Below, one piece after another: positions 37,901 through 52,900 of a stretch of DNA of 64,000 nucleotides. The notes beneath the pieces were generated by a model. The model saw only the letters and a program-made list of their open reading frames with translations, made no database searches and was not told the DNA's origin. Both the position numbers and the translations under genes were made by a program. Location of the stretch: assembly GCF_002776525.5 (NCBI RefSeq), contig NC_045436.1, positions 102,335,211-102,399,210 of the forward strand, read 5' to 3'. This DNA is from Piliocolobus tephrosceles (taxonomy: Eukaryota; Chordata; Mammalia; Primates; Cercopithecidae). Each line of letters starts with the position of its first letter. Position 1 is the stretch's first letter.

Positions 37901-40900
37901 ATTTCAACCTTGGTGAATCTGACAATTACGTGTCTTGGGGTTGCTCTTCTCTAGGAGTATCTTTGTGGTGTTCTCTGTATTTCCTGAATTTGAATGTTGG
38001 CCTGCCTTGCTAGGTTGGGGAAGTTCTCCTGAGTAATATCCTGCAGAGTGTTTTCCAACTTGGTTCCATTCTCCCCGTCCTTTCCAGTACACCAATCAAA
38101 TATAGATTTGGTCTTTTCACATAGTCTCATATTTCTATGACTGTTTTTTTGTTTCTTTTCACTCTTTTTTCTCTAATCTTCTTGCTTTATTTCATTAATT
38201 TGATCTTCAATCACTGATATCCTTTCTTTTACTTGACTGAATTGGCTACTGAAGCTCATGCATGCATCATGAAGTTCTCGTGCCATGGTTTTCAGCTCCA
38301 TCAGGTCATTTAAGGTCTTATCTACACAGTTTATTCTAGTCAGCCGTCTGTCTAACCTTTTTTCAAAGTTTTTAGCTTTCTTGTGATGGGTTAGAACATG
38401 CTCCTTTAGTTTGGAGTAGTTTGTTATTACCGACCTTCTGAAGCCTGTTTCTGTCAACTCGTCAAACTCATTCTCTGTTGAGTTTTGTTCCCTTGCTGGC
38501 GAGGGGCTGCGATCCTTTGAAGGAGAAGAGGTGCTCTGGTTTTTGGAATTTTCCGCTCTTCTGCTCTGGTTTCTCCCCATCTTTGTGGTTTTCTTTACCT
38601 TTGGTCTTAGATGTTGGTGACCTACAGATAGGGTTTTGGAGTGGATGACCTTTTTGTTGATGTTGATGCTATTCCTTTCTGTTTGCTAGTTTTCCTTCAG
38701 TCAGGTCCCTCAGCTGCAGGTCTGTTGGAGTTTGCTGGAGGTCCACTCCAGACCCTGTTTGCCTGAGTATCACCAGCAGAGGCTGCAGAACAGCAAATAT
38801 TGCTGCCTGATCCTTCCTCTGGAAGCTTTGTCCCAGAGGGACACTTGCTTGTTTGAGGTGTCTGTCGACCCCTACTGGGAGGTGTCTCACAGTCAGGCTA
38901 CATGGGGATTAGGGACCTGCTTGGGGAGGCAGTCTGTCTGTTCTCAGAGTTCGAATAGCATCCTGAGAGAACCACTGCTCTCTTCAGAGCTGTCAGACAG
39001 GGACATTTAAGTCTGGAGAAGCTGTCTGCTGCCTTTTGTTCTGCTCTGCCCTGCCCCCAGAGGTGGAATCTGAAGAGGCAGTAGGCCTTGCTGAGCTGCA
39101 GTGGGCTCCGTCCCATTTGAACTTCCCAGCAGCTTTGTTTACACTGTGAGCTACTCAAGCCTCAGCAATGGTGGATGCCTCCCACTGGTCAAGCTGTAGT
39201 GTTGCAGGTTGATCTCAGACGGCTGTGCTAGCAGTGAGCAAGGCTCCGTGGGCATGGGACCCGCTGAGCCAGACATCGGAGGGTATCTTCTGGTCTGCTG
39301 GTTGCTGGGTCTGTGGCAAACGTGCAGTATTTGGTTAGGGGTGTACCGTTTCTCCAGGTACAGTCTGTCACAGCTTTCCTTGGCTAGGAAAGGGAAATCC
39401 CCTGACCCCCTGTGCTTCCTGGGTGAGGTGATGCCCCACCCTGATTCAGCTCACCCTCCATAGGCTGCACCCACTGTCCATTGAGTCCCACTGAGATGAA
39501 CCAGATACCTCCGTTGGAAATGCAGAAATCACCCATCTTCTGCATTGATCTTGCTAGGAGGTGCAGACCACAGCTGTTCCTATTCAGCCATTTTGGAAGC
39601 GACCACCCCCAAATTGTATTCTTAAATGGTTAGTAAATTATACGATTGAACCTTTATGAGGACAAATTTTCTTAACAAATAGGAAATTCCCATGAAGACC
39701 CTGAATTATCTGGCCCCTGTCTACTTTTAGAATCTCCCCTTTACCCACTAGGCTTCAAATTCATGGGTCTTTTAGTTCTTCAAAATCACTCATCCCTTCT
39801 TACCACAAAGCCCTTCTGATGGTGTCTTCTCCTCCTGAAGATGTTTTCTATCCACCCAATCTAAAGCAGGTTTCCTTGGTTATTCTTTTTTTTTTGTGTG
39901 TGTGGCACTTAAAAACAACAAACAAACTTCACAGACCTTAATGCAACTTGTAATTACATATTTATTTGTGTGTTTGATTTTTTCCTCCTTTCCTCTCCAT
40001 TAAGTAAGCTCTACCAAGGCAGGAATCAGGTCGGTCTGTTCACCACTGTGTGCCCACACATGCTTATGTCTGAGACCTAGTTTATTACACCCATTTAATA
40101 AAAATGACACCTGTAATATGACCTTTCAGTTACAGACTTTGTAGAGTTAAAAAGTACCATAATTAAATTACCCTGATAACAATTTCAATTTAGTTGATAT
40201 AAATGTAGAACTTCTACAGTAGAAGGAAAAAGGTTTTAATCCACTGTCAACTAAAAGGAAACTTCCTAGACCTCATCCGTTTTGAGAAGCTGCTCATTTT
40301 AGTCTGGATTAAATTTTTTTTCCAACTAAAGTCATTTGCATTTCTTATTTCCCATTACAATCCTGGTCTAAGAATATAGCATGTGTATAATGATTTTAGA
40401 AAGTACAAAGCCTTTTATAAGAGTCAAATGCTGTTATAAATATGAAAATTTTAATAATACTATTATTAAATGAAAATGGTGAGGTAAAACTCAATTAGAA
40501 ATAAGCTACAGTGATACCTGTATTAATCAATTACTACTATTTTTGTAAAGTTCACTTGTGTATGGGGGAGGGTTGGTTAAGAAGATTGGCCTTCAGTTTC
40601 TTGTCAGTATGGACTGAAGGACCTTTGGAAGAGGAGGCAGCTGTGGTACTGCCTCACTGAATATATTTAAGATTTTTTAAAAGAGTGGTCAGCCCATTTG
40701 AAGGTTATTTTACAATCCTAGTGCTCAAGGAATCCAGATCCAGTAACTTGAGAGTAGAGGAGATATCTCCTGGATCTAGGATGAACTACATAATTTGCAG
40801 TGCCAGGAGCCACATGCAAGTGAGAGATCTCTTGTCAAAAACTTATTAAGAACTTCAAGTTGGGATGGTACAGCACTATAGCATATTCGAAGTAGGAGGC

Positions 40901-43900
40901 TCGTATAAGCACAGGGTTCTGTGTGATTGCACTGGCTGAATGCCCATAAAGCCAGTCCTTCTGAGATCCAACAGTCAAGCAGGATTATTCTCAGGTGCCG
41001 GAGAGTCACTGAAAGTTTTTGCCTTGTTTTTGCTTAAGAAATTAAAAACACTACCTAAGAAGAATATGTTTGAAGAAATTAAAACCATTAAAAAATAACC
41101 AGAATTAGAAAGCATATTGATTCATTTCAGTGACAAGAGATGTGGAAAGATCAAATTCCTTGGCATGGCATGTAAGTCACTTCATGAACTAACACCTTGC
41201 CTATCTTTTTAGGCTTAGCTTTCAAGACACCCTGTGATACCCTACTTGCGATGACTTAGTGTCCTGAATGTTCCAGGCTCATCTATACCTTCATTCCTCT
41301 GCTAAGCAGCTCCACAGTATGTATGGAATGCTTTTTCCTAGCTTATCTTAACTATCAAACACCTTTAAGATGCTAATTCTTTAGAAAGCTTTAATAACTT
41401 TATCTACCTACTCCTGTGTAGCCCCGACCATTTTCCCCCTTCTTTGTAGCTCCCACTGAACTCCATATAAACATTTAATAGAATATGTTTCTGCAGCTTT
41501 TTAAAAATTACATTTACTTATTTACATGTGTACTTCTCTCAAGTTGACTACCAGAGTGGACAAGCAAATATAGGACAGAAATGCTAACACCTCTTCTTAC
41601 CCCATCATCTCCAGCAAAATTAGTCAAATGAGTTCAATAGCTAAATGGTTTTGAAACTGTAGACAATAATTTATAGTAATGTATATGATTAGCATTCATT
41701 CTTTCATTCTTAAATAAGACATAGGCATTGACCTAAAGTACTTCACTAAGAGGTACTAAAGAGTACAGACAATTACAATACTGAATGAGAAACACAATGA
41801 ATGTATAAATAGCTATCATGTATAATCTTTCTTCTATAAGAAGATATTCCTATATTCCTATACTTTTTAATACCAATGGTTAGCATCTTAACTTTTGGTA
41901 CATGATAAAACTTTCAAAGTTACAGAATATACTGTTAGAACCAATTCAGTAAATAATACACAATTTGTTTAGGGTGATTTCAAGCACTTATAAAAGACTA
42001 TTATCAGAGGTTCTAAATAATTCTTAAAACTAGCCAGTTCTAAAATATAGGTAATATTCTAGAAATATAAGATGAAACAGAAAACTTTTCCAGAATGCTA
42101 GTCGGTCTTCTTTCAGCTAGGGGAGATTAGTCATATTTGCAAATTTTAAATTTGTCTGCTTATGAATATAATTGTCATAGTGATTTAAACATGTTCCTAG
42201 AATTAGATACAAATAAAAATTTTAAATGTTTTAATCTAAGATCCCTGTTACTCCTTTCCTAAATTTGTTCCCTCACTTTCTTTGCTTTGTTTACCATTAT
42301 TTAAAACAGATTCTAAAGCAGAAGTCCCATATATTCAGGAAGTACTAATTTAATATATCTAGCCCAAAATGTATTCTCAATGCATGTATTTGCAGGATCT
42401 ATCTGTACTTCAGTGGCAAGACAATTATATAGTTCCTAATAATTTGTGTTCTCTTACTGACAAAAAGGAAATCTAAAATTCATCAACAGATGGCCAATTT
42501 AATAAATTATGGTATAACCTTACAATAAAATAATAGGAAGTCATTAAAAAGCATGAGGCAAATTTATACATCTCACATGGAAAGAGGGTAATGATCAATT
42601 CTTAAGTGAAAACCAAATTCAGAACCATGTGATAAAATGTATATTAAAAAATTATATATGTATACAAATATTTATGTTTTGATATACATAGTAGAAAGGT
42701 AGAAATCAAAATTTTTAACAATAGCTACCTCAGATGAATAAGATAAATATGTTTTTAAAAAGGGACCTGCTTTTTTTTTTTTTTTTGAGACAAGAGTCTC
42801 ACTCTTGTTGCCCAGGCTGGAGTGCAGTGGCGTGATTTTGGCTCACTGCAACCTCCGCCTCCCAGGTTCAAGCGATTCTCCTGCCTCAGCCTCCCAAGTA
42901 GCTGGGATTACAGGCATGCACCACCTTGCCCAGCTAATTTTGTATTTTTAGTAGAGACGGGGTTTCTCCATGTTGGTCAGGCTGGTCTTGAACTCCCAAC
43001 CTCAGGTGATCAGCCCACCTCGGCCTCCCAGAGTGTTGAGGTTACAGGCACGAGTCACCATACCTGGCTGGGACTTACAGTTTTGAAGATTCTGTTGGAA
43101 ACTTTTTTACAATAAGGATGTAATATATTTTCATAATGAAAATAATAAAAAAAGATAACTTGAAAGAAGTTTTCTGCCATAAAACAGTCATAGCTCAGTA
43201 TAAATGAGAATCTATATTATGTTAACAAGCTTTCCTTACTCTTTAAAAGAAAAAGCATGTGACATGATTTTTTTTTTTTTGTTTTTTTTGGGGGACTGAG
43301 TCTTGATCTATTGCACAGGCTGAAGTGCAGTGGCATGATCTCTGCTCACTGCAACCTCTGCTTCCTGGGTTCAAGTGGTTCTCCTGCCTCAGACTCCTGA
43401 GGGGCTGGGATTACAGGCGTGCACCACCACATCTGGCTAATTTTTTATATTTTTGGCAAAGACAGGGTTTCACCATGTTGGCCAGGCTGGTCTTGAACTC
43501 CTGACCTCAAGTGATCTGCCCTCCTCGGCCTTTCAAAAGTGCTGGGATTACTGCCATGAGCCAATGCGCTCAGCCTACATCACATTTCTGAAATGGCAAT
43601 TAAAGATTTTTACTTTCTTAGTTAAGACATTACAACATACATTTTAAGGGGCATTTTAATGTTACTATTAAATATTAATAAAAATGTGATAAAGTCATGA
43701 CTTAAAATGTTCAGAAAACCTTTTCTAAAGAGCCTATTTTTACTATAATTATTAATATTCTGATTATATGAAAGTGCATCTTAAGAAAAACCACTAGCGA
43801 ATGTCACATTTTGAGATATCTAATATTTGTATGATTATTTTTGTAGCTTGAGAAATACATACTTATCAGTCATAAGCTTCCGTGTATATATATACACTAT

Positions 43901-46900
43901 TTGTAAATATTTAATGAACAGTTATGTATGTATGAGATTGTGTGTAAGTACAACCATGCATGATAACTAGTGTAAGAACATTCAAACCAGCACAGTTTTG
44001 ATAATTTTGAAGATATGAAGTAGGAAGATTAAGAAGGATAATGAGAAGAACTATCCCAGAATATTAAGCAAGGTCAGATTTGTATACATAGGGTGATGCT
44101 GAGTTTGAAGAACCTTAAATATAATTTATCCACTATTTCATGCTTTTCCTTAGTCTAATGTCCTAGAAGATCCTAAGTTTTAAGGTTTTAAAGAATAATT
44201 TAGAAAGTTTAGCATTACATTTTTGAAAACCAATTTTTTTCTATTTTTTTTAACTTGAGAAAATTTGTGTAATGATTCTTTCACTAGGATAGGATGAGAC
44301 TTTAATGTGACACATGAAATTAATCTCTGTTTTCCTCCTAAATTTAATCTTTGAGTAAAACAGGAAATAATCTCTGATTATTTCACCTTCTGGGTTAAAA
44401 CCCATAATTCTAACAAGTTGACATATCCTAGGTTGTTTAGGTATTACTGCTACCTCAGTAAGATACTCAGGTAAAGGTGAACCATCGCAGTCTGTATCTT
44501 CTGTTCTCTCTGCTGATAACTTCCCATTCATCTTTAATGTACCTGAGAGAGGAATATATAGGCCAAGATGAATTAATAAAACTATTGAGGAGGTAGAAAA
44601 GTTTTCATTTGCCTGCAAAAGAAGGCAGTGTACAAACCAATATCCATAAATAGTTTCAATGTTTTAACTAGAAAAGTTAGGAAGAAATGATCAAGTATAT
44701 ATCAGTATAAAAGATTTCCTGTTACAATTATCTACTAAAATTAAAATGAGAATGGCTGGGAGAAAATGTTTGGACTAACACTTCTAGAAGTAAAATTCAT
44801 GCTATATTGGAGATCTCACTAATAAGGTAACCTACTTACATATATGGAAAATAAAAAAAAAGGAGATAAATTCTATTTTGTTTCTGAAATATACACACTA
44901 ATGAGGAATAGAGGAAGAACTAATGCATTACATATTTACTCAGAAAATGCTCCCTAGAGATGTTCTTGTACTCCATAGTATACCTATTTATTCATCTGGT
45001 TCATGTACCTGGAACACAGGAGTTTCCTGCTGCATTATTTTGGTTTAAAAGATTCTGGGCTTCCTCATCCACAACATCCAGCAGAGACTGGATAACTTCA
45101 GCTTCTTGGGGATCATCATAAATGTCATCTTCTTGTATATAGGATTCTTGAAAAATAATAATTTACATGGGATTTTACTTTAAAAATATTGACACGAGAA
45201 AGGGACAAGGCGTTAAATAGAATTTGCTAGGTGCATTCAAATTTTAAGCAACCAATTTTAAAAGTAGCAATGACTGGAAAAGTAGTTTACAGTAATGTGA
45301 TCCAGTCATTTTTAGTTCTAAAACTACCCTGGCTGCTATGATGAAAGACCACACAAATGCAAATTACAAAGAATAAACCAAAATCAATGTTGGTGATATG
45401 GTTTTTCACAAGGCATTAATAATTTAATGTTTATCTTCTTAAATGACTCTCAATGTATTAATTCATGAAACAAACAAAGTTATGTTATAAAGATTAAGGA
45501 TATAATAGATCAGACAAAACATCCTCAAGACATTTTTTCTAAACTATTAGGTAGCCTGTGAATTGCTACTTCATAAAATATAAGAAACACTGTAGAACAC
45601 AGCAGCTATCTTTTCAATCACTTAAAAAAAATCAGTCTCAGAGACGAGAATGAATACTGGGACATTTGTATATTGTTCTTTTGTTTATTTGAGCAATAAT
45701 CTTTCCCTTTAAAGCTACAGTAATACATAAAGCAAAGAAAAGAGGATACCTATTTTTTTTAATTACCTGAGTTATTAGGGCATTTAGAGTAATTAGATGA
45801 CTGATTTGGAAAACTACCTTTGGACAGAGCCAAGTTTGGTGATCCCTTTATCTGATAAGTAGAACATTTTCCTTTGGGGTACGAGATTTCATTTATTTCT
45901 TCCCCATCAACCTAAAGCATAAAACCAAAGCAAATCATCAGATAGTATTTTACTAACTTCCAGGATCGGGGGAACTGCACATTGTCTCTCTCCGCTTCTT
46001 TCTTAGTACAAGATCCATTTTATGTCTCTCCACCTTAGATCACTGTTTGAAGGAAATATCAGCGCAATGCAATGTGCATAGGGCATGGGGCTTCCCATCA
46101 TTAAATATATCTGGAAACACTAGGTGAAACAACATTAACTCAAAATTTTTATTCCAGGAATTTTCACAGTCCTTGCTAATATAAACTTTGAGTTGCTAAA
46201 AGAGAACTCTATTATGTAGTACTTCTTAAAATATCCGACTGAAGACATCTCTTTTTTGAAGCAATTTTGTAAGACTTGTTTTTCATACAATTTAAAAAAA
46301 GTTTAATAGGACTATTAAAACTTAGAAGTTGAGGGAAAGAGAAAATACCAACTTTTCAAGTACTTCTGAGTCTATTACATGGATATAGTCTCCAATTTAG
46401 TGACCTGATAATCTATTAGGTATAAAGATTTTCAAATCTAGTCTATGTCTCATATAAATTTAAGAAAAACAATGAATTCATAACAATAGAATAATTATTG
46501 AATAGAATGTAAATTTTGAACGCCATGTTCAACGGTCTATTACATGGATATAGTCTCTAATTTAGTGACCTGATAATCTATTAGGTATAAAGACTTTCAA
46601 ATCTAGTCTAAGTCTCATATAAATTTAAGACAATGAATTCGTAACAGTAGAATAATTATTGAATAGAATGTAAATTTTGAATGCAATGTTCAACTGTGAA
46701 GCACTTCATGGAGCATACCCTATCAAAAGAAAATGACTTGAAAAAAATGCAAAAATAAATGCTTGGAATAAATTAAAATAATTTTATACAAATAAAAGGT
46801 TGTGCTTTATTCTAAAGGTTTCACTCATTCTATTACGATAAAAAGTATACATGGTAGATGCAATAGAATTTTTAAAAATAAATAATGGTAATATAATATC

Positions 46901-49900
46901 AAAAAGCTTCACTGGATTATGAAACTCCATTCTCAATGAGAAATTAATAGTACAGATATTAGCATTCAACGACAGAGTATTGTCTGGGAGACTTCCTGGA
47001 AGATTTTAACAAAAAAATGCTAGCAGCCATGAGCAGCAAAAGTCTTGGTTTCTAGGGTTTTATGTTAATTTAATAAAAACTCTACTCTTCTTTCTTTCAG
47101 CAACATGCTGATTATTTAAAAAGAAGAGCACTATACAGAGTGAATACTACTAGAAATACATGAAAATTCAGTTGCTTTGCTATGTGAAATTGAAGACATT
47201 CCAAATAATGTCTTCATAGTGAATGAATAGTGAGTGTTGCTGTAGCTCAATTTCAACACATACAAATAACAAAAAATTTTTGTTTTTGTGTCTCAATCAT
47301 TACTGCCTTAAAATGTTCTGCTGTAATTATCTTTTCATGGCTTGCTAGACCAAGTCACAAGTGTGAGACAACATAATGAAATGAAAGGTGTAGAATTTTG
47401 GAATTCTGGTCATGAAATTATTTTTCTCCTTCCACACTAAAGCCAGCTCATGTTTACATAATAAGACTTTCAGATTAATAAAAGAGCAATCCCTCAGTGC
47501 TGCATTTTACATGGTAAGCCATTCCATATTGAAGTTCAGAACATATTGTATGGGATGCATGTGGAATAAAACAATTCCATGAAATGAAGATCCAGCTGTG
47601 ATCATTGCAGAAATGTAATTACATACCAGGAGGAAAATCACTAAAAGGGATGTTAGCCACACAAATGGGCATATAAGTAGACTTAAAGAGAGCATGAATG
47701 GAAATTTAACTATGTATTAGTTTTGTTAAGTCAGCCCTAGATTTCTCTGTGCTAATCTTAAATGATTAAAGCTGTCTCATTTAATCATTCGGTAAAGCAT
47801 TTTCTTTCTTTCTTTTTTTTTTTTGAGACGGAGTCTCACTCTGTCCACCAGGCTGGAGTGCAGTGGCGCGATCTCGGCTCACTGCAAGCTCCGCCTCCTG
47901 GGTTCACGCCATTCTCCTGCCTCAGCCTCCCTTGTAGCTGGGACTACAGGCGTCTGCCACTGCGCCCGGCTAATTTTTTGTATTTTTAGTAGAGATGGGG
48001 TTTCACCATGGTCTCGATCTCCTGACCTTGTGATCCGCCCGCCTCGGCCTCCCAAAGTGCTGGGATTACAAGCGTGAGCCACCGTGCCTGGCCTGGTAAA
48101 GCATTTTCTAAGTCTTTCAAAAGCAAGTAAACCTATTATTTTTTTATTTATTTATTTGCTACTTCTGTTTTTTCCTCACTGGTTGCACAGATTTGAACTT
48201 GAAGGTTACTGCTCGCCAAAAATAGCCCAAAGGAACAATTCCACCCTTAATTATATTATTCTTCTCTTCCCATTGTCTAAGAGACAATCAAAAGAATTTT
48301 ACGTATTAATAAGAAAAATCTCCGCACTAAAGTTATCTATTTAACTGGTTAGTGTATTTAAAAGCTGAGTGTGTGTGAAATGACATACGGTTACCTATGT
48401 GAGGCTCTATGTTGTATGATTTACTTAGCAAGGCCTATTAGTTCAGTAAAATATAGCCTTACTATTAATATGAATATCTAAAGAAGACAAATATTTAAAT
48501 ATGAAATCAATTTGGTTCAAAACACAAACATGCTGTTACTTAGATAAGGAGGTATGACATGAAAGAGGGTAGACTTCTTCTTACCGTGGAGAACGAATCA
48601 TTAGCAGTGAGGGCAGGCTGGCTGCAAGATCCCACACTGTAGGAACCTGAAAGGACAATATAGGAAGTAAGGGGATGAGCCAATCCAAACCACAAGAGGG
48701 ATATCAAAATAATTAAAGAAAACTCACATTTCTGGGATGTTGTTATTTTTATTAGTATACTAAAATAATTCATATTACAAAATGATTAAAAAACAAATAA
48801 ATGGAATATTATTTGATTCCAAAGCTTTAATATTTTGGGAGTTTACCCCAAGGTAAAAGCTAATTTCTTTTCTTTTTTTTTTTTTTTTTTTTCAGACAGA
48901 GTCATGCTCTCTTGCCAGGCACGATCTCAGCTCACTGCAACCTCCGACTCCCTGGTTCAAGTGATTCTCCTGCCTCAGCCTCCTAAGTATCTGGGATTAC
49001 AGGCATGTACCACCATGCCCAGCTAATTTTTGTATTTTTAGCAGAGACGGGATTTCACCATGTTGGCCGGGATGGTCTCGATCTCCTGACCTTGTGATCC
49101 GCCTGCCTCAGCCTTGCAAAGTGCTGGGATTACAGGCGTGAGGAAAAAGCTAATTTCTTAAAAAAAAAATAGTACACATAAAAGCTAGTTTGGGCTGGAT
49201 GGTTCATGTGAGACACCGATTATAATTTCTCCCATTGAACGGGTGAGCCATCACAGGTGCTTAACTATGTTCAGTTTACTATTTAAAAGAAGGTAGTACG
49301 CTTTTTAAAGTCTGATTTCAAAAAGACTATCAATTCAACACAGGAAAATAAATTATGGATAAAACAGAAAAGAACTTTTAATATATTTTTAAGCCAAATG
49401 TTAATTTTAATCCTTAGCTATCATTACAATTCAATATATTAAAAAAGGATATTATGTTTCACTTACAGTTAAAACATCACATATTTAAACATAACTTCAT
49501 TCATTAAATTATATTTTCAAGAGACTGAGAAAAATATGGTAGAGTTTGGAAAACTTTGTAAGAAAACAAAGAAAGAAACAAATAAAGGTAAGTACATTTA
49601 AGAACCTCTATTTGGGGAAGACCCCAAAATAATTCTGCCTAGAAAGATAAAAACTGAGATGGAATTTTTATAGACAAATCTTTAGAATTCTGTGGATGAT
49701 GTTACAAAGAGTCCAAGAATGGGTTTTAATATTCCTTGCAAGAAAAATATTATTAAACTTCTAAGAAAAATAAAAAATATAGCAATAATACACCACTGGT
49801 TCAAAATAATCATATTGGCATAGTATGAAACATAATAGTTTATTATTTGTAATCTCTCTCTTTTGTTCTCCTAAATGCTTCCTTCCCTGTTTGTCCTACA

Positions 49901-52900
49901 TAATCACCGAGCTGCTGTCACCATAATTTGCATTGTCTACAACTCTAATAGAATCATACAGTATGAACTATTTTTTTTGCTATGGCTTATTCAACTCAGA
50001 ACATTTATTATGAGGTTATTTTAATTACTTTTTTTGCTTGTATCAATAGTTCATTCCTTTTTATTGCTGTGTAGTTTTTCATTGTTTGGATATACTACAA
50101 TTGGTTTATCAATTCAATAGATTTTGGACATTTGAGTTGTTTCAAATTTTGGCTATTACAAGTAACTTCTAGAAACATTTCTGTCCAATATTTTATGTAG
50201 AGTATAGGCTTACTTTCTTCAAGTGAACAGCTGGCAGTGGAAAAGCTGGATTATATTTTAGGTGTAAGTTAAAATTTTTAAGAAATTGTCAAGCTGTTTT
50301 CCAAAATGGATGTGCCATTTTACATTCCCATTACCATAGGAGAGTACAGTAAAATGAATATATCCTTACCATTGCCTTTGGTTGGCTTTGGAGCTGAAAC
50401 AGCAGACCTCTTTGAACTGGGGACCACTGGAAGATCATTTCTGTGTTGCAAAAAAAGACTACTGTAAATTATCTTGGCACATTGTAGCCTTGACCTCCCA
50501 GGCCCAAGCAATCCTCCTGGCCTCAAGCAATGCTCCCACCTCAGTCTCCCAAGTAGCTGGGACCACAGGCATGTGCCACCATGCCCAGCTATTTTTTTGT
50601 AGTTTTTGTAGAGATGGGGTTTTGTCATGTTGCCCAGGCTGGTCTCGAACTCCTGAGTTCAAGCAATCCACCTGCCTAGGCCTCCCCAGGTGCTGAGATT
50701 ACAGGTGTGAGCCACGCGCCTGGCCCGGGAGATATTCTTGACCCAAAAAAGGTTAAGAATCAGTTCTTTACGTAGTTCTTCTCTGGGCTTCAGTTTAACA
50801 TATCACCTTATTTCCCCTTCTATTGAAAACACTGCTAATATTCATTATCTAATAACTCAGTTCACTGTCACTTAGTCAATAGTTCAAAGATAACTTAGAA
50901 GTCACAGATCATTAAGTTTTATATATCTAAAGCCCTTGATACGTGTTTTTCTTTTAAATTAAAGTGAAACTCTAGATGAAATATTTCTATTCAAAGGACT
51001 ATAAGAAGAATGGTACCACCCAAAGTACAAAACAGCCAAAAAGATAGCACCTTAGAAATAAGAAGATTAGTATGCAATCTTATTGTTGCTGATAATTGAG
51101 AGAAAAGGGGAGTTGCCTAAGGTGTACAGTATTGGGAGAGGCAATATATTTCAAGTTCTGAGTATCCCTGTATGTTCTTGCTGACTAGCCCCAAAATGCA
51201 AGGTCCTGACCTTTTCTTTATCTGGGCCCCTTCTTAAGGTTATATCTGCAGTGAGCAACCATGAAGGATGTGGTAACTTCTCTCCCCCAACAAAAAACAG
51301 GCTTTCTTACAGACTGCTATAAAATGGTGGGTTCCCAAGGCTCTTCTTAAAGCATTCTTCTCCCATAATACAACCCATTGCATGTGTACAAATCCACAGG
51401 CCCACATATGTCATTTTTGTGGGACCTGGAAGACATGTGGAACTGACATGGATGCCATGCTCACGCTGCTTGCTATGCATTAGTAATAGTCTTTTATCTC
51501 TGATTCAGGAGTTCTATGTCTTCTGCCAGCATCCATGTAACAAAGACAGGCTAGCTTATTAGCTTGCAAGTACAGTAAAATTCCAACCCCTTTACAGTTC
51601 CCTTTATGGAAGGAGGTCATAAACCAAGGAGTATGAGGAGTCTCTAGAAAGTGGACATACAGATAATTACTACAAGTATACATCCCTCCATTATTGCTAC
51701 CCTATGGGCTTTAATAAAAGAGGGCAGACACACACAATGAAGAGAGAGCTAGACGAAGAATGAAGGAGAAAGTAATTGTGACTACCATGACTGAATTTTT
51801 GGTGACTACAGCTAAGATAAAAGCAGAAAGACAAAAGAAAATTACTTCAAGGCTGGGCTGAAGAGTGCTCTACTAATTTTGAGGCAAAATATTCAGTTGG
51901 ACTTAAAGTTAGCAAAAATATTAATTTTCACATAAATACTTTCCAGATTGTTTGAAGACTTCCCTCCCTTCCTAATTAACATTCAAGTAGACCTATGAAA
52001 ACAATTGTATGCCAATCCAATTTTTAGATAATATATGAAGGAATCAAGTCAAAGACTATGTTTAAGGGGAAAAAAAGTACATAATCTAATTTACAGGTTC
52101 AGAAGGAATAAATAAGTTTATAATCAATGATTTGATCAACAAGTCCCCATACTTTAAAAGAAATAATTCACAAACAAAAATGAGAATTTCCCTTTATATA
52201 ACTTAAGTCTGTAATCTAGAAAGCCTGGATTCCTGTAAATTGTGGTAGGCAGAATAATCCCCTTCCAAGATGTTTATGTTCTAATGATTCTGTTCTAATC
52301 CTCAGAACCTCTGAAGATATTACTATTTATATGGCAAAAGAAACTGTAGCTATGATTAGGTTCAGATTTTGATATGGGGAGGTTATTTTGGATTATCTGG
52401 GTGGGCCCGTTATAATCACAGGGGTCCTAATAAGTGAAAGAGGGAGGCAGGAAAGTCTGAGTCAGAGAAAGAGATACGGCAGCAGAAGCAGAGGATGCTG
52501 CAGTTGTTGGCTTTGAAGATGGAAGTGAGCCATAAACTAAGGTGTATGGGGAGTCTCTAGAGGGTGGAAAACAGATTTTCTCCTGGGACCTACAGAAGGA
52601 ATGCAGCCCTGCTGACACCTTGATTTTACCATAGGAAGGCCCATTTTGTATTTCAGACCTTCAGAAAGTTAATATAATAAACTCGTGTTATTTTAAGCCA
52701 CTAAACTTACAGTAATTTTTTACAATAGTAACAGGAAACTAATACATTTTCTCAATCTATTTCCATTATAAGTGAAAGCAAAGTTGCTCTTAGCATTTTT
52801 TTATAATGTAAAACTGTATAAGGTTGAGTAGATGTGGTAGTTCTATGCCTCAGGGGTAGCAGGCATGAGGTTCCAGTAGGATTAATCCTATCCCAGCTCT

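Larger units (their letters stand above)
32657..39608 (-). mobile_element. L1PA-type LINE-1, near full length, with a nested insertion
   Basis: 3' end at 32657 (poly(T), then ORF2 end complement), 5' end near 39608 (complement of ccaaaatggctgaatagg). Flanked by ccaaattgtat on both sides (32646-32656, 39609-39619), so it is an intact insertion event. Same strand as PTPN13, in its longest intron. ORF1 and ORF2 are broken. Without the nested insert (33345-34187) its length is about 6.1 kb, the normal full size. Confidence 0.94.
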
